A DNA stretch of 64,000 nucleotides from Euborellia annulipes. Its lineage: Eukaryota; Arthropoda; Insecta; Dermaptera; Anisolabididae. Shown one piece after another: positions 9,956 to 20,463 of the stretch (its first letter is position 1; every line of letters starts with the position of its first letter). The translations under genes and the position numbers were made by a program. The DNA lies in NCBI GenBank assembly GCA_023213315.1, contig JAKCPI010008009.1, forward strand, positions 1-64,000. Reading direction: 5' to 3'. A model generated the notes under the pieces. It saw only the letters and a program-made list of their open reading frames with translations, was not told the DNA's origin and ran no database searches.

Positions 9956-11327
9956 AAAAAGATATCATTTGAGAATTTAGTTCTTTATTCTTCTCAATTT
10001 TGAAACGATGCCTTGTTTAATATTTAGTCTTAACATCTTCAAACAATTTTCGGTTTCGGGAAAGGTTGCAACTTGTCCGAAACGCCACCCAAAAATAAAT
10101 TAGTTTTTTATTTCTCTGACTGATTAAAAGACTAAATGCTTATTAACCATCATCATATGCATACTATTGTACTATGTACTAATATTTTTGTTTTTTAATA
10201 CCGTAATCTTAAAATTTTAATATAAAAATAATATAATCACTGATGAAAATTTCTATTTTCAACAACAATATCAAGACAAAGATTAATAGGCCTATATTTT
10301 TTTTCTTATTCGTTTTATAAACGAAATATGTTGTCGATTTAATAAATTATAATAAAAAAAAAAATGAAGCCCATTAAAGAAATCGCCTACAATAGATCAA
10401 TACGTAAAGAAAAATTGTTAAATAAAATAAATCCACGAATTCTTTTTTATAATGTTAAACTATAAAATCCCATTCAAAAGGTTACCTTCTGTAAAGGGAT
10501 TGTCCTTTATAGACAGGTGGTCACAAATAAGCAATAGTCATGATTTTATTACTACTAGTATAAAACAGGTTAAAACGAACAGTAGTCAGTTTTCAATGGA
10601 CCGGAGCAATAAAACGATCACTAGGTCAGATATATCAAAGAGAGAGAGAGAGGGGGAGGCGGGAGGGGGGAAGGAGACACTACTTCTTATCACGAAAGAT
10701 TTTATTCTCTTCCACCAAATAGACAAAAACACCATTGAAGTTTGTTGATTAAATCTAAAAGTTATTTATATACTTTGTCCTCGGATTAAGAAAATACTTG
10801 ATTTGTAAATATATGCTCTTTAAAGTGCGTGAGTTTTTGTGTTTTTAATCGCCCCCCCCCCCCCAAATTGGTCAGTGAATTCACCTCGGATCTAACCCAA
10901 CTCTGATATTTATAGATAACAGTTTTTTTTTTTTATTTGGGAAAGATTTATTTGGATTTCATCGATTGGAAGTATGATTTAAATGCATTTAATTAAAAAA
11001 ATAGAGATTTCGAATAAATATTATGGGATCAGAGTTAAGAAGATTACTAGTGATATTTTTGTGACGTAAAAAAAAAATTCAAAAAGAGAGCTTTGAATTT
11101 TTTTGCATCGTTTTTTTTTTATTCTTATTTTTGAAAATATTTTTTTTAATCATTTTTTTTTTCTTCATTTGCTTCCAGGTGGGTGTATGAGAAAATCTAC
11201 AATCGGATTTCATCTCTTTTGTGAGTAAAATTATTTATTATTTAAAAAATAAAAACACTAGTAATTGTAGATATTGTTATAGCTGTAGTATTATGCCAAA
11301 GGTAAGAAGGAATAATTCCCAAGAAGA
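9956..11327. other. Unassigned DNA
   Basis: AT-rich. It contains a short AG repeat and G-rich patch (10638-10672), a C-run of 13 (10852-10864) and several T runs. The longest frame (10452-10748, plus strand) is broken in composition by the AG repeat and shows no domain, so it is not called. Confidence 0.45.
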
Positions 11328-11340
11328 ATGCAACCAAATT

Positions 11341-11527
11341 GCCCTTGAGCTATGGCTCCGAGGTAGAGTATCAGCTTCTGGTGCCAAAGGTCAAGGATTC
11401 GCATCCGTCCCAGGCGAAGAATTTATCTCAATTGAATTGGATACCAATCAATTGAAATAAATAGGGATGGGGTCTAAATGACCTCAGATGCCGAAAAAGA
11501 CCTTAAACAAATTAAAAAAAAAAAAAA
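11341..11527 (+). repeat. SINE-2 (tRNA-derived), complete
   Basis: Flanked by the 13 bp direct repeat atgcaaccaaatt / atgcagccaaatt (11328-11340, 11528-11540). The head has an A-box-like 'tggctccgaggtagagtatc' and a B-box-like 'tcaaggattcgcatcc'. The body follows ('gaattggataccaatcaatt', 'gatggggtctaaatgacctc', 'gatgccgaaaaagacctta') and ends in a poly-A tail. This is the clearest full copy of the family. Confidence 0.85.
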
Positions 11528-11738
11528 ATGCAGCCAAATTTTATTTCTTTTAATTTAATAAACATTCTTAATAACGTTTCGGTTCGAGTTTGAACGATCT
11601 TCGGAACTGTGATTTTGTCTTTATGTTTTTATACAATACATTCAAACTATTTTCACGATAAAGATAAGATAAATTAGTACAATATAAAATTATTGAATAG
11701 CCTTAGTTTCGTCCTACTCCTGTGAACTATGCTCTATT

Positions 11739-12003
11739 CAAGGGCGGATTCAGAGGTGTTTCTCGGGGGGGGGGGGGTAATCTGATGTGACTGGTCGCAC
11801 AGCACACTTACTTTTTTTTCTTAATTTCAGTAATTTAAAGGTGCCTTCTGTACTTGTTGCCAGAATATAAATACAAATCAAATTTTTAAGTATTAATATT
11901 TAAATTTTTACATTAAAAATAAATTTTTTTGCGGAAAAAAAGTATTTTTTTTTTTAAATCTCGGGGGGGGGGGAATTACCCTTCCCCCTTGTATCCACCC
12001 TTG
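11739..12003. mobile_element. hAT-type miniature N1, copy 1
   Basis: Flanked by an exact 8 bp duplication GCTCTATT (11731-11738, 12004-12011), the hAT signature. Termini caagggcggattcag / gtatccacccttg are inverted. G-runs and C-runs lie just inside. Near the left end is gtgactggtcgcacagcaca, a string shared with the ends of family C. A second, inverted copy is at 34572-34803. No transposase, so it is non-autonomous. Confidence 0.85.
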
Positions 12004-12094
12004 GCTCTATTTCCTGCCATATATACAAAAAACATTTTGAGATTATATTCAACTATTTTATACTGTATTAATTTATCTTATTTTTATCATTATA

Positions 12095-12173
12095 AATAGC
12101 TTAAGTTGCCGAAAAGACTGTGTGAATGTGTGTGTGAGTGTGAGTGTGAATGAGAAAAAAGTGTGAAAAAAAT
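12095..12173 (+). repeat. SINE-1 3' fragment
   Basis: Only the last 80 bp of SINE-1 remain ('cttaagttgccgaaaagact', then the TG-rich tail and 'gagaaaaaagtgtga'). The head and body are absent. Confidence 0.7.
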
Positions 12174-13330
12174 CATAAATGTATTGAGTCTAGTATTTAT
12201 TCACTTTATTGTTCCTGCTTAAGGAAATTCACATTTTCTGGGCGAATTCTTCCTAGCCACCTGAGAACGGATGCACCATTTTGAGAGGCATTATTCGAAC
12301 TCGTAGTTTCCCTTAAAAATTTATTATTAAACCATCTTGCAATATTTTTCGTTTTGGAATTAATTTAAACAGAAAGGTCACCCTTGAAGTAAAGAGTTGT
12401 TTATCCCCATACATATTCGTTTTTTTTTTTTTTTTTTTCAACAACGATTGAAATATAGAAATAAAACCTTCAATTCACTATTAAGAAATATAAATCATCA
12501 CATCAAAGAAAACCCTTTATTTTTTCCACTGCTAAACAAATGGAAATGAACGAGAAAAAAAAATATTTAAAATCGTGAAACGAACCAAAAATATTCATTC
12601 AGATAAATAGGAAAGTAAAATAAAAGTTGGATTTTATTTGAAAATCCCTGTCTGCGCAGAACGAAACAAATAAAGGGCGTTTCCCATTTTTTTCCTCTCT
12701 CTCTCTATCTCTTTCTCTTTCTCTTTATCATATAACATTATATATAGAATGAACGATAGATTATTGTAATGGTGCATAAATTCATTTTTCGCATTTTTAT
12801 TTACAAATATTTATTTTGTTTTATTTAAAGGTCGAGTCGTGTGATTAGGATTATTAATAAAATCAAATATTTGAGAAACTTTATTTATATTATTTTTTTT
12901 TACTTATTGATTTTCTATTTTAATAAATAAATAATAATCGTTCAATTGACTGAAAATAAAATTCATTTATTAAGTTTAATACAACATTAATAATACAATT
13001 TGTAGTCTATTAATAAAACGAAAATATTTGTCCCAAATGGGGATTTGGAATTTGAATTTTAAAATCTGTGTAATGTTTGAATTTGAGGATGATGAAGATA
13101 GATTTTTCTAAACTTTGTTCGATAGGAAGAATTTGTATAAAAAACAATTTTGGGGGATAAGAATTTGAAATAAAGAATGGTATACTATCGAAGTAAGAAA
13201 TATTTTTTTTGCGTCAAGAGAATATGGATAATTCGGGTTTTCTTACGTTTAAACATTATTTTGTCTTATTTTTTTAATATATTTATTAAATAGAAATTTT
13301 TGAAAATTTCGAGGGGTTAGGGCGGTCATC
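12174..13330. other. Unassigned DNA
   Basis: AT-rich with a T run (12421-12438) and a CT-rich tract (12693-12728). No gene or family copy is recognised. Confidence 0.45.
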
Positions 13331-13450
13331 TGAAAAATTATTGATTTATGAATTCTAATCAAAATCGTTAGAGATTTTAAGAAAAAAAAAAAAAAAAAAT
13401 ACATCAGTAAAGTATTAGTATTCTTTGACTTGATTTTGATTTGATTCAAA
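13331..13450 (+). repeat. Family C fragment
   Basis: Matches the centre of family C ('ttgatttatgaattctaatc', 'aaaatcgttag', 'catcagtaaagtattagta'). An A-run replaces the usual 'gagaaaatcgaaaaaa' segment. Confidence 0.6.
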
Positions 13451-13641
13451 AAAAACCCCCAAAACCAATTTTTGAAATGACCAAAAACTTTCTCTCTCTA
13501 TATTTTTTAAAAAAGGGAAAAAAAAGAAAATATTCTTCTACTTAGCATAAATATCAATTTTTATATATCAAGAGTTGTAATTAAAGCACATTTTACACTT
13601 CAATTTTGTTAAATTTAATATTAAAAACTCCCGATGATTCA

Positions 13642-13805
13642 AATTTTATACTTAAGCTAAGCACCTATGTCTCATGCTTCTTGAGGATTGAGAATAAAAG
13701 AGTATTTGTACTTTACTGATGTACTTTTATTTAGTTTTCTTTAGAATTCACTTTATCGATTTCGATTTAAATGACTCAACATGAAATTAGATGAGATTTA
13801 AAATG
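13642..13805 (-). repeat. Family C fragment
   Basis: A diverged minus-strand copy of the central part ('acttaagctaagcacctatg', 'gtactttactgatgtac'). It lies opposite in orientation to the fragment 200 bp upstream, so the two may be remains of one rearranged copy. Confidence 0.45.
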
Positions 13806-13865
13806 TATTAGTCATTTTAATCTAAAAAAAAGCTTGCCATTTAATTGCTAATTAAATTTTTATAT

Positions 13866-13905
13866 GCCTCTGGCCTGTAGTGCAGAGGTAGAGATTTCAC
13901 TTTAT
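13866..13905 (+). repeat. tRNA-like A-box remnant
   Basis: The string ctgtagtgcagaggtagaga resembles the A-box part of SINE-2 heads. The rest of the SINE is absent and foldback I begins just downstream. Confidence 0.3.
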
Positions 13906-13920
13906 TAATGAAAAACAAAT

Positions 13921-14601
13921 TATTATGGGAGTTTTTAATTGTAGGCCACATTTGTATTAATTATTTATTAAAAATATAAATAAAGTACTCTACAAAGCTT
14001 TAACTGCAGTTGTTTTCAAATTCTGTACACTTGCTCCGACTCAAGTAAACTAACCTCTAAGGGATCGTGACGTGCATTTTATGTACAACGACGTCAGCGC
14101 CATCTACAGTCATTACTATGACGTTAGACACATGCTTCAGGGCTATCTACACTCATTCTCATGACGTTAGATACAATCATCAAAACAAGTGTTTACATAA
14201 AAAGCTGCTTTGATGATTGTGTCTAACTTCATGGGAATGAGTGTAAATGGCACTGAAGTTTGCGTCTTACTTCATCTACAGTTTGAAGTTAGACACAATC
14301 ATCAGCGCCATCTACAATCATTTCCATGAAGTTAACAACAACATAGATAAATGATGATGATAATTGTGTCTAACTTTATGGGAATGATTGTAGATGGCGC
14401 TGACGACAGTTGTATATCAAATGCACGTAACGGTCCCTTTGAGGTTAGTTCACTTGAGTCGGAACAAGTGCACAGTACTTGTAAGCAACTGCAGAATAAG
14501 CAGTCGAAATGTTGTACAGTATCGTATTTATATTTTTAATAAATATTTAATAACAAATTTGGACTATATATTAATTAAAAATTCCTCTAATAATAATAAT
14601 A
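13921..14601. repeat. Foldback element I, copy 2 (more complete)
   Basis: A palindromic element of about 680 bp. Outer arms ('ttattatgggagtttttaat' left, 'attaaaaattcctctaataa' right) enclose arms with 'gtaaactaacctctaaggg' / 'cctttgaggttagttcact'. The centre alternates direct and inverted copies of a module of about 40 bp ('gatgattgtgtctaacttca', 'tgagtgtaaatggc'). A 12 bp string gaaaaacaaatt occurs just outside both sides (13909-13920 and about 14633-14644), possibly a duplication. Frames inside follow the repeat and are not genes. Confidence 0.75.
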
Positions 14602-14948
14602 CAAACCACAAAAGCTTTAATAAACACATTCGTGAAAAACAAATTCATTAAGATCATAATTTTTCAAATGTGAAGAGTAGCAGATTTATTTATCTCTTAT
14701 TCAAACTGATTCGAACAGTTTTTTTCTTACGGGGTCAGGAAATTAGTGTGATTCCTGAATTAAATTCTACAAAATACTCAGAATTTTTTAAAATACCTAT
14801 TCCTATTAGATTTTTGGGTTGATTGTAAAGAGAGGAATAAAACGTATCGGATAAATAATCGATTATCTCGGTAGATGATCCTATACGGCCCAAATGAAAA
14901 ATGAAACAAAAAAAAATAATCTTTGATATTGAAATTTTTTATAAAAAG

Positions 14949-15085
14949 TTTTTTTTTTATTTATTTTAAGGTCTTTTTTTAGCATCTAAGGCCATTAAGA
15001 TCTCAACCCTATTTATTTCAAATTTATTTCAATTCAATTGAAATAAATTTTTGCCTCTTGGGACGGGAAGCGAACCCGGGACTAT
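14949..15085 (-). repeat. SINE-2, 5' part lost
   Basis: On the minus strand it keeps the B-box region (cgggttcgcttcccg), the AATT-palindromic body and the end ('ccttagatgctaaaaaaaga', then A-rich). The A-box half of the head is missing. Confidence 0.7.
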
Positions 15086-15841
15086 AAAAAGAAGTATAAA
15101 TGTATATACTACAAAAAATTATCTTTATTTCATTTTTTGTTATTTGGTGGAAATGTTTAACTTAAAATTATATTATTATTTTTAATAAAGGAATAAAAAT
15201 GAAAATTCATTACAAAAAAAAAATTGTAATTCTCTTAATAGAACGCGCCTTATCTTTTATTCTCTCCATCCATTTGTGGAAATTTTTTATAAATTTTTAT
15301 TATCATTAGATAATTATTATCAAATGTTACATTTAAAATATCTTCATTTAGTAATAATGAAATAAAAAAAAAAAAGATTTCATTTAAAAAACAGAATATG
15401 AGGGAGAGGGAGAGAGGAGAGAGCGTGGAACATTTTGCCTACTTATCGATCGTCTGTTTCTCTTAGCCGAAAATCAATTAACTGCCTATCAATCTTTCTT
15501 TATTTAGGTCAGAATAAATGATTGTTTGCAGCGTTTCTTTCATCATCTCTCTTTTATCAAAGGCCCTTTGTGTGCCCTCCCTCTCTCTCTATCTTCTTAG
15601 TCCCAGCATTGTTATATCTTGTTTAATTAGTATCTTCTCTTTCGACATTGACATTCAATTATATTCTACTTGTGTTTATTCTATAAAATCTATTATTTAG
15701 TTCGGTTAATTGAGTGAAATTTCTTAAAAATTTTAATTTTTTTTTTCAAAACTCTTGTAGTAGAGGTAAAATTCTATATTTATATTCCAAGTGTTATATT
15801 CTATACATTTTTTAGCTTCCCTTAGGGAGGCTCGGACTAGT
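15086..15841. other. Unassigned DNA
   Basis: AT-rich with a purine-rich patch (15398-15424). A plus-strand frame at 15518-15700 is hydrophobic and leucine/serine-rich only because the DNA is CT-rich, so it is not called. Confidence 0.45.
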
Positions 15842-15845
15842 TTAA

Positions 15846-16244
15846 GGTGCGCGTCTCGAAAAGCCGTTAAAAGACCATTCAGTACCTAGTTACTCGAGGC
15901 GGCAAGAGATGGCGTTAGTTTTTCCCATAGGAATCCAAGGAATTTATTCTATTTCATTTTAAAGTTTCCAGCTAATTAATTAAGGGTAAAAAATTAATTA
16001 TTTTTTAACACAATGATTACTAATTTAATCATCTATAAGATATAAGTAGAGCGGATTTTTTAAATATATCTTTTATTTAATGCGATTAATCTAAAAAAAA
16101 AATTATTTTTTCGAAAATCAAAAAAAGGGCTTCTATAATTTGTAGATATTTTAAATAGATTTAATTTAAAAAAAAATTGAGGTCGATAGCTTCAAAATTG
16201 TGGCCGCTGGAACCTCCCAAAATTAGCACCCCGATACGCGCACC
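15846..16244. mobile_element. Element M, TTAA-flanked miniature
   Basis: Inverted ends ggtgcgcgtctcg / cgatacgcgcacc (one mismatch in 13), each directly flanked by TTAA (15842-15845 and 16245-16248). The length is 399 bp, the interior is AT-rich and there is no transposase. TTAA flanks suit a piggyBac-like non-autonomous element. Only one copy is seen, so the boundaries rest on the termini alone. Confidence 0.65.
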
Positions 16245-16625
16245 TTAAGCGGAGGTATTAGCCACAGTGAATAATTTTCCAAATGATTGCTAAAGTTTTA
16301 TAAATAAAATTATATAATAAATAAGAATAAATAAAAGAAATATTTTATAAAGTTTGAAGGGAAAGTGGTGTAGGTTTTAGATGAAACATTTTTATAAATG
16401 AACATTTTTAATATATGTGAGGTTTCAAAGATTTTTGAATGATAGAAACATTTAGATTCCTAACTCTTCTTTTTTTTTGCCTTTGTATTATAAAATAATT
16501 TTTTTATAAATAAAAATTTTTGTTTGTATTATATAAAATGGGAGGGGTAGGGGAAGGCGTCATGTGATTAGATATTTTTAAGGGAGGCGCGGTAACAAGT
16601 TTGGAAACCACTGGCCTAATGTGAG

Positions 16626-17038
16626 GGCAAAATGAGAATACACATTTTAAAGAGCATCTAAAAAACAAGTGATTTGTGAATTTTAAATAAATTAGTTATA
16701 GCGAATTTTGATAAAATATAAAAAAAAACTAAAAAATTACATCAATAAAGATCTAGTAATTTTTGGCCAATTTTGTTTAAAAGCTTCGTGTTACGTGCCT
16801 GTGGGATACCTAACTTAAATATAAAATTTTAATTTCGTACTTAAGATGTTTTGTTCACACACACACACAGCGACAGACCATTTTGCGGGACCCACTTTTT
16901 GGGACACAAGGAACCTCAAAATAAAAATTTTGGATTCATGTCAGAAATTTGATGGAAATGGAAAATATGTTTTGAGGTTCCCTGAGTCCCAATATATAAT
17001 CTATTAATATATACAGTAGGTAAGAGAAAGTCAAAATT
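16626..17038 (+). repeat. Family C copy, X-box half missing
   Basis: Runs from 'gagggcaaaatgagaataca' through 'aagcttcgtgttacgtgcc', a CA repeat, 'gacagaccattttgcgggac' and the terminal hairpin ('ctattaatatatac', 'ggtaagagaaagtcaaa'). The X-box palindrome and the other hairpin end are absent. Confidence 0.75.
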
Positions 17039-17082
17039 GAATTTTTTGTGATTGCAATACATTTTTTACAATATTATCTGAT

Positions 17083-17472
17083 TTAAGGTCTTTTTCGGCA
17101 TCGAAGGACATTTAGACTCCGTCTCTAGCTATTTAGGTCAATTGTATTGATAGCCTTCTTCTTCTTTCTTTACCTTAATCCCGCCTTGCGGAATCGGCGG
17201 AGGGGATTTTTTCCACCGGAAGGAAAAGAACAGGCCGGCCCGTCGCACGTTCTGACGCCTGTTGGAAATGTAGAAGGAAAGAGACTGACAAGAAAAGAAG
17301 TACTGCCAGTCCCAGCTAGGGCAGCTCGTGGTCGCCATCCACGTACCCACAAGATTGTATTGATAGCCAATCCAATTGAAATAAATTTTTGTCACAAAAG
17401 ACGGGATACGAACTCTTGACCCCTCTAACAAGAGGCAGAAACTCTACGACTGAGATATGGCCCAAGGGCTAC
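17083..17472 (-). repeat. SINE-2 interrupted by family A
   Basis: Its 3' end lies at 17083-17155 ('ttaaggtctttttcggcatc') and its head at 17354-17472 ('gggatacgaactcttgaccc' is the inverted B-box region). The two halves rejoin exactly if the family A insert and one copy of its target duplication are removed. Confidence 0.8.
17156..17353 (-). mobile_element. Family A retroposon (copy A3) inside SINE-2
   Basis: Bounded by an exact 15 bp duplication ATTGTATTGATAGCC (17141-17155 and 17354-17368) within the SINE-2 body. On the minus strand it ends in an A/G-rich tail (plus strand 17156-17178 is pyrimidine-rich). Compared with A2 it lacks about 15 bp at the head. This is the best evidence that family A moves by retroposition. 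Confidence 0.85.
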
Positions 17473-18964
17473 TCTCTCTTAATATTTCATAAATTCATTC
17501 GAATTTAAAAGTTTAGTATTTTTATCATTCCTGAAAGCGATTCTACAGCCAATCCGAACTTCTTTATTTTTATAATAAGCCCCTTAAATTGATTCGTTAT
17601 TGATCCTCCTCTATGGCTGATTTCCTGAAAAAACTCCTTTGAACTTTGGATTTAATCGGCTAAAAATAAGATGTTTTCCATCTACCTCATGCTCTTAACT
17701 TTTTTTTTTTTAAGATGTCCATTTTTTTCATAATTTATCGTCATTTAATTATACACATAAAGTAAGTGGATTCACTTTAAGAGATGGTTCAAAAGGGTAA
17801 TTTAATCAGCCATTAACTTACCTATTCAAACTCTTATTGAAGGAAAAGTTTTTTTTTTTTTTTTTTTTTCAAATTAAGTAAGCTCTCTTTTTTGTTCTCA
17901 AAATTGACCCTTTTCATGAAAAGGAAAGAAGGAATTTTATGTTGTTTTAAAATGTTTCCTTTTATTTATAACTAGATTGCAATTTTGTTTTGATTAAAAT
18001 ACTTTTTTTTTAGATGAAAAGGGTGGAAAAATTAAAATTCTCAATTATATTTCTTTTTTTTTATTATTTATAAACGGAATAAGTAACATTACTTAAGAGA
18101 ATGTCGGAGTTACGGATGCATAAAAAATTTATCTCATTAAAACAAAAAAAAATCCATTAAATTTTTTTTTACTATATCTCCTTTTAAACATAAAAACTGT
18201 TAATTATGTCTGGTAAATTGCGAAAAATGGATGTATAAAAGAAATATTAAAATTTTTTACAAACGCCTTTGGATAGGCCACCCAATTGACTTTCTCCTTT
18301 CTACTTATAAAAGGCGATTTCTTCACCTGCATTTCTTATTATTGGTCAAATATTATATAGTGTTTTATTTAGGATAGGGCTTCTGGGACACTCTGGCAGA
18401 ATAAAAAGTAAAAAGTGTTATAATTTGAATACGTAGCCTATTTACAATAATGTCTTCAACCAATCACAATAACCCGTTCTCTCTTTGACTCTAGGTAAGA
18501 GGGAAGGCACAGTTCTAATAAGATTCTGCTTACAGCTTTCGAGTATTTTAAAATAAAAATGATTATGATCTTTTAATTAATAATAAAATTTTTCGTTAAT
18601 TATTTATATATTTTGACGCTATATATTTTTCATTTACGGTAGCTCTATTATTTAAATCCGTAGCTAAAGGTTGAGGTTTCGCTTCATGTTTTAAGGTCTG
18701 GTTCTCTTCCCTTCCAATAAAAATTTTATTTTAAAAATACAAATAAAAAGTTATTTGTTCCAAAGGTTTGATTAATTACACTGGAAAAAATATGAGTTTT
18801 CAATACGTTTTTCTAATACTATTGTGCTTGAATTTTAATAGTAATATGAGTCATATACTAGTTCATTAAATAGTCATACTATTTAATACGTTTTTCAATA
18901 ATTACTTGTCATCATCAGAAGCGATTACATTCTACCTAATGGAAGTCCTTCTGATTATGATAAG
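17473..18964. other. Unassigned DNA
   Basis: AT-rich with T runs (17850-17869). It holds a hairpin at 18262-18316 (cgcctttggataggc ... aaaaggcga) related to that at 3712-3774. 18877-18975 has a short inverted pair around 'aattacttgtcatcatcaga' and 'tctgattatgataagtaatt'. Confidence 0.45.
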
Positions 18965-18977
18965 TAATTGTCGAAAT

Positions 18978-19179
18978 TCATCTTTTTGCTAGCCTGCGGG
19001 GTCGGCGGATTGGGTTTTTTTTGCGAAAAAATAGAAATAGAACAGTCCGGCACGTCGCACGGTCTGTTGAAAATATAGAAGGAAGGGACAGACATGTAAA
19101 TAACAGAAATACTGACAGTCCCAGCTCGGGTAGCTGGTGGTTGCCATCTACGTAGCCACAAGATGTGGGCCCCTGAGCA
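18978..19179 (-). mobile_element. Family A retroposon (copy A4)
   Basis: Flanked by an exact 13 bp duplication TAATTGTCGAAAT (18965-18977 and 19180-19192). The minus-strand head is 'ctcaggggcccacatcttg' and the tail is A-rich. It is inserted beside the left arm of foldback K. Confidence 0.8.
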
Positions 19180-19192
19180 TAATTGTCGAAAT

Positions 19193-19424
19193 ACCGTGCA
19201 GAGAAAAGATATTGGACAAGCTGGCGTCCACCTGGCTTTTGAGCCCCACGCACAGGCAACCATTTACAAAAGTCTGTATATTGAGTTGTTGTTAAGAGAA
19301 CCCTGCAGGGGACATGTCCATTTGGAAGCAACTAACTATACAGACTGTTGTAAATGGTTGCCCATGCGTAAGGCTCAAAAGCCAGGCAGACGCGAGCTTG
19401 TCCAATATCTTTTCTCTGCACGGT
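19193..19424. repeat. Foldback K, 88 bp arms
   Basis: Arms 19193-19280 and 19337-19424 are inverted copies differing at about 8 of 88 positions (accgtgcagagaaaagatat at the left, inverted at the right). A 56 bp spacer carries 'ccctgcaggggacatgtcc'. Each arm, read outward from the centre, gives the same frame (CKWLPxRxAQKPG.R.LVQYLFSARY). Since the arm differences are not mainly silent, this does not show coding. A transcript would form a long hairpin. Confidence 0.75.
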
Positions 19425-20461
19425 ACATAACAAGTGTTAATTTTATAATCAAAAAAACCTTTGAAACAAATAACCTAGTGTTTAATATGTATATTTATTC
19501 ATTTACAATATGTTTCAACAAGAACTGACCTACGATCGAAAGTTTAAATTTCTAAAGTATAAATAACCCCAGATCCTAAAAGACCTGAAAAAAAAAATAT
19601 TATTGGAAATCATAATAGAAATTTTTTTTATTTCAAATATTTTAGGAAAACCTTATGAAAGTGATAATTTAAAATTTATATCAATAGAGTATATATTTAT
19701 TTCTAATAGAAAAGGTTTTTGAATATTAAAACTCTCTCTTCTTGTTTGTAATAAAAATACTTTATGTTTCGTTTAGTATCCATTTTATTTCCACTATAAA
19801 CAAAGTTTCTATCAATCTTTTACAAGTGGTATTCATTTATCAACACAGGAAAGATAATATTATTTATTTATTTATCATTTTCATGAACCCTACTTTTCAA
19901 AAAGAGCGCATATTTCTATTTTCCGAATCAGCCTTTGACCTATCAATCTTTACAGTTACAATTATTATTTTTTCAAAATTTAAAAAAATTTGTTAATTTA
20001 AATTATTTATTTCGGCCTTTGAGGTTTTTTTTTTTGTTTCCTTTTAGGCCATTTAGGCTTTTTTATAGGATTTATTTTTTGCTTGTGTCAAAAGAGAAAA
20101 GATTTTTCGGATGGGCGAACCCGAGGAATCAGCGTGTTGAACGTCCCCTTGTTTCCATTGGTATTATTCATTTAAAATATATGTAAATTAAACCCTAATG
20201 ACATCTGCAGCTGAAAAAGGTGAATTTAAAAAAAAAGAAAAGTCGAAAAAAGTCACTCTTCATATCGCTTTGGTCTTTTGTCCGCAACATAACCTCGAAC
20301 TAATCTCAAATAGTTCAAATAATTTTGCTTATTTTTTATATAATTTAGTTTTTTTCTCGGCTTTTAGCATTAGCCTTGTATACAATAAAATATCGCATAT
20401 AATAAATAGCATAGAGATGTTTCGCTTCTTTTGGGGCCAGCTTCTTATTTTCGGTCTATAT
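19425..20461. other. Unassigned DNA
   Basis: AT-rich. Two plus-strand frames (19742-19996 and 20198-20464) are phenylalanine-, isoleucine- and lysine-rich with no recognisable domain, as expected from composition. No family copy is found. Confidence 0.45.
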
Positions 20462-20463
20462 TA

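Noticed and set aside
10452..10748. 98-codon plus-strand frame
   Set aside because: It runs through an AG repeat, shows no domain and has no exon signals.
11341..11420. tRNA gene
   Set aside because: A- and B-box-like strings are present, but it is the head of a complete SINE-2 copy.
15518..15700. Hydrophobic Leu/Ser-rich frame resembling a membrane segment
   Set aside because: The residue bias follows from CT-rich DNA and there is no supporting context.
18640..18720. Degenerate SINE-2 head
   Set aside because: Only a loose likeness to a B-box ('ggtctggttctcttcccttc'), with no body or tail.
19163..19528. 121-codon plus-strand frame
   Set aside because: It crosses the foldback K hairpin and the end of a family A insert, so it is a product of nested repeats.
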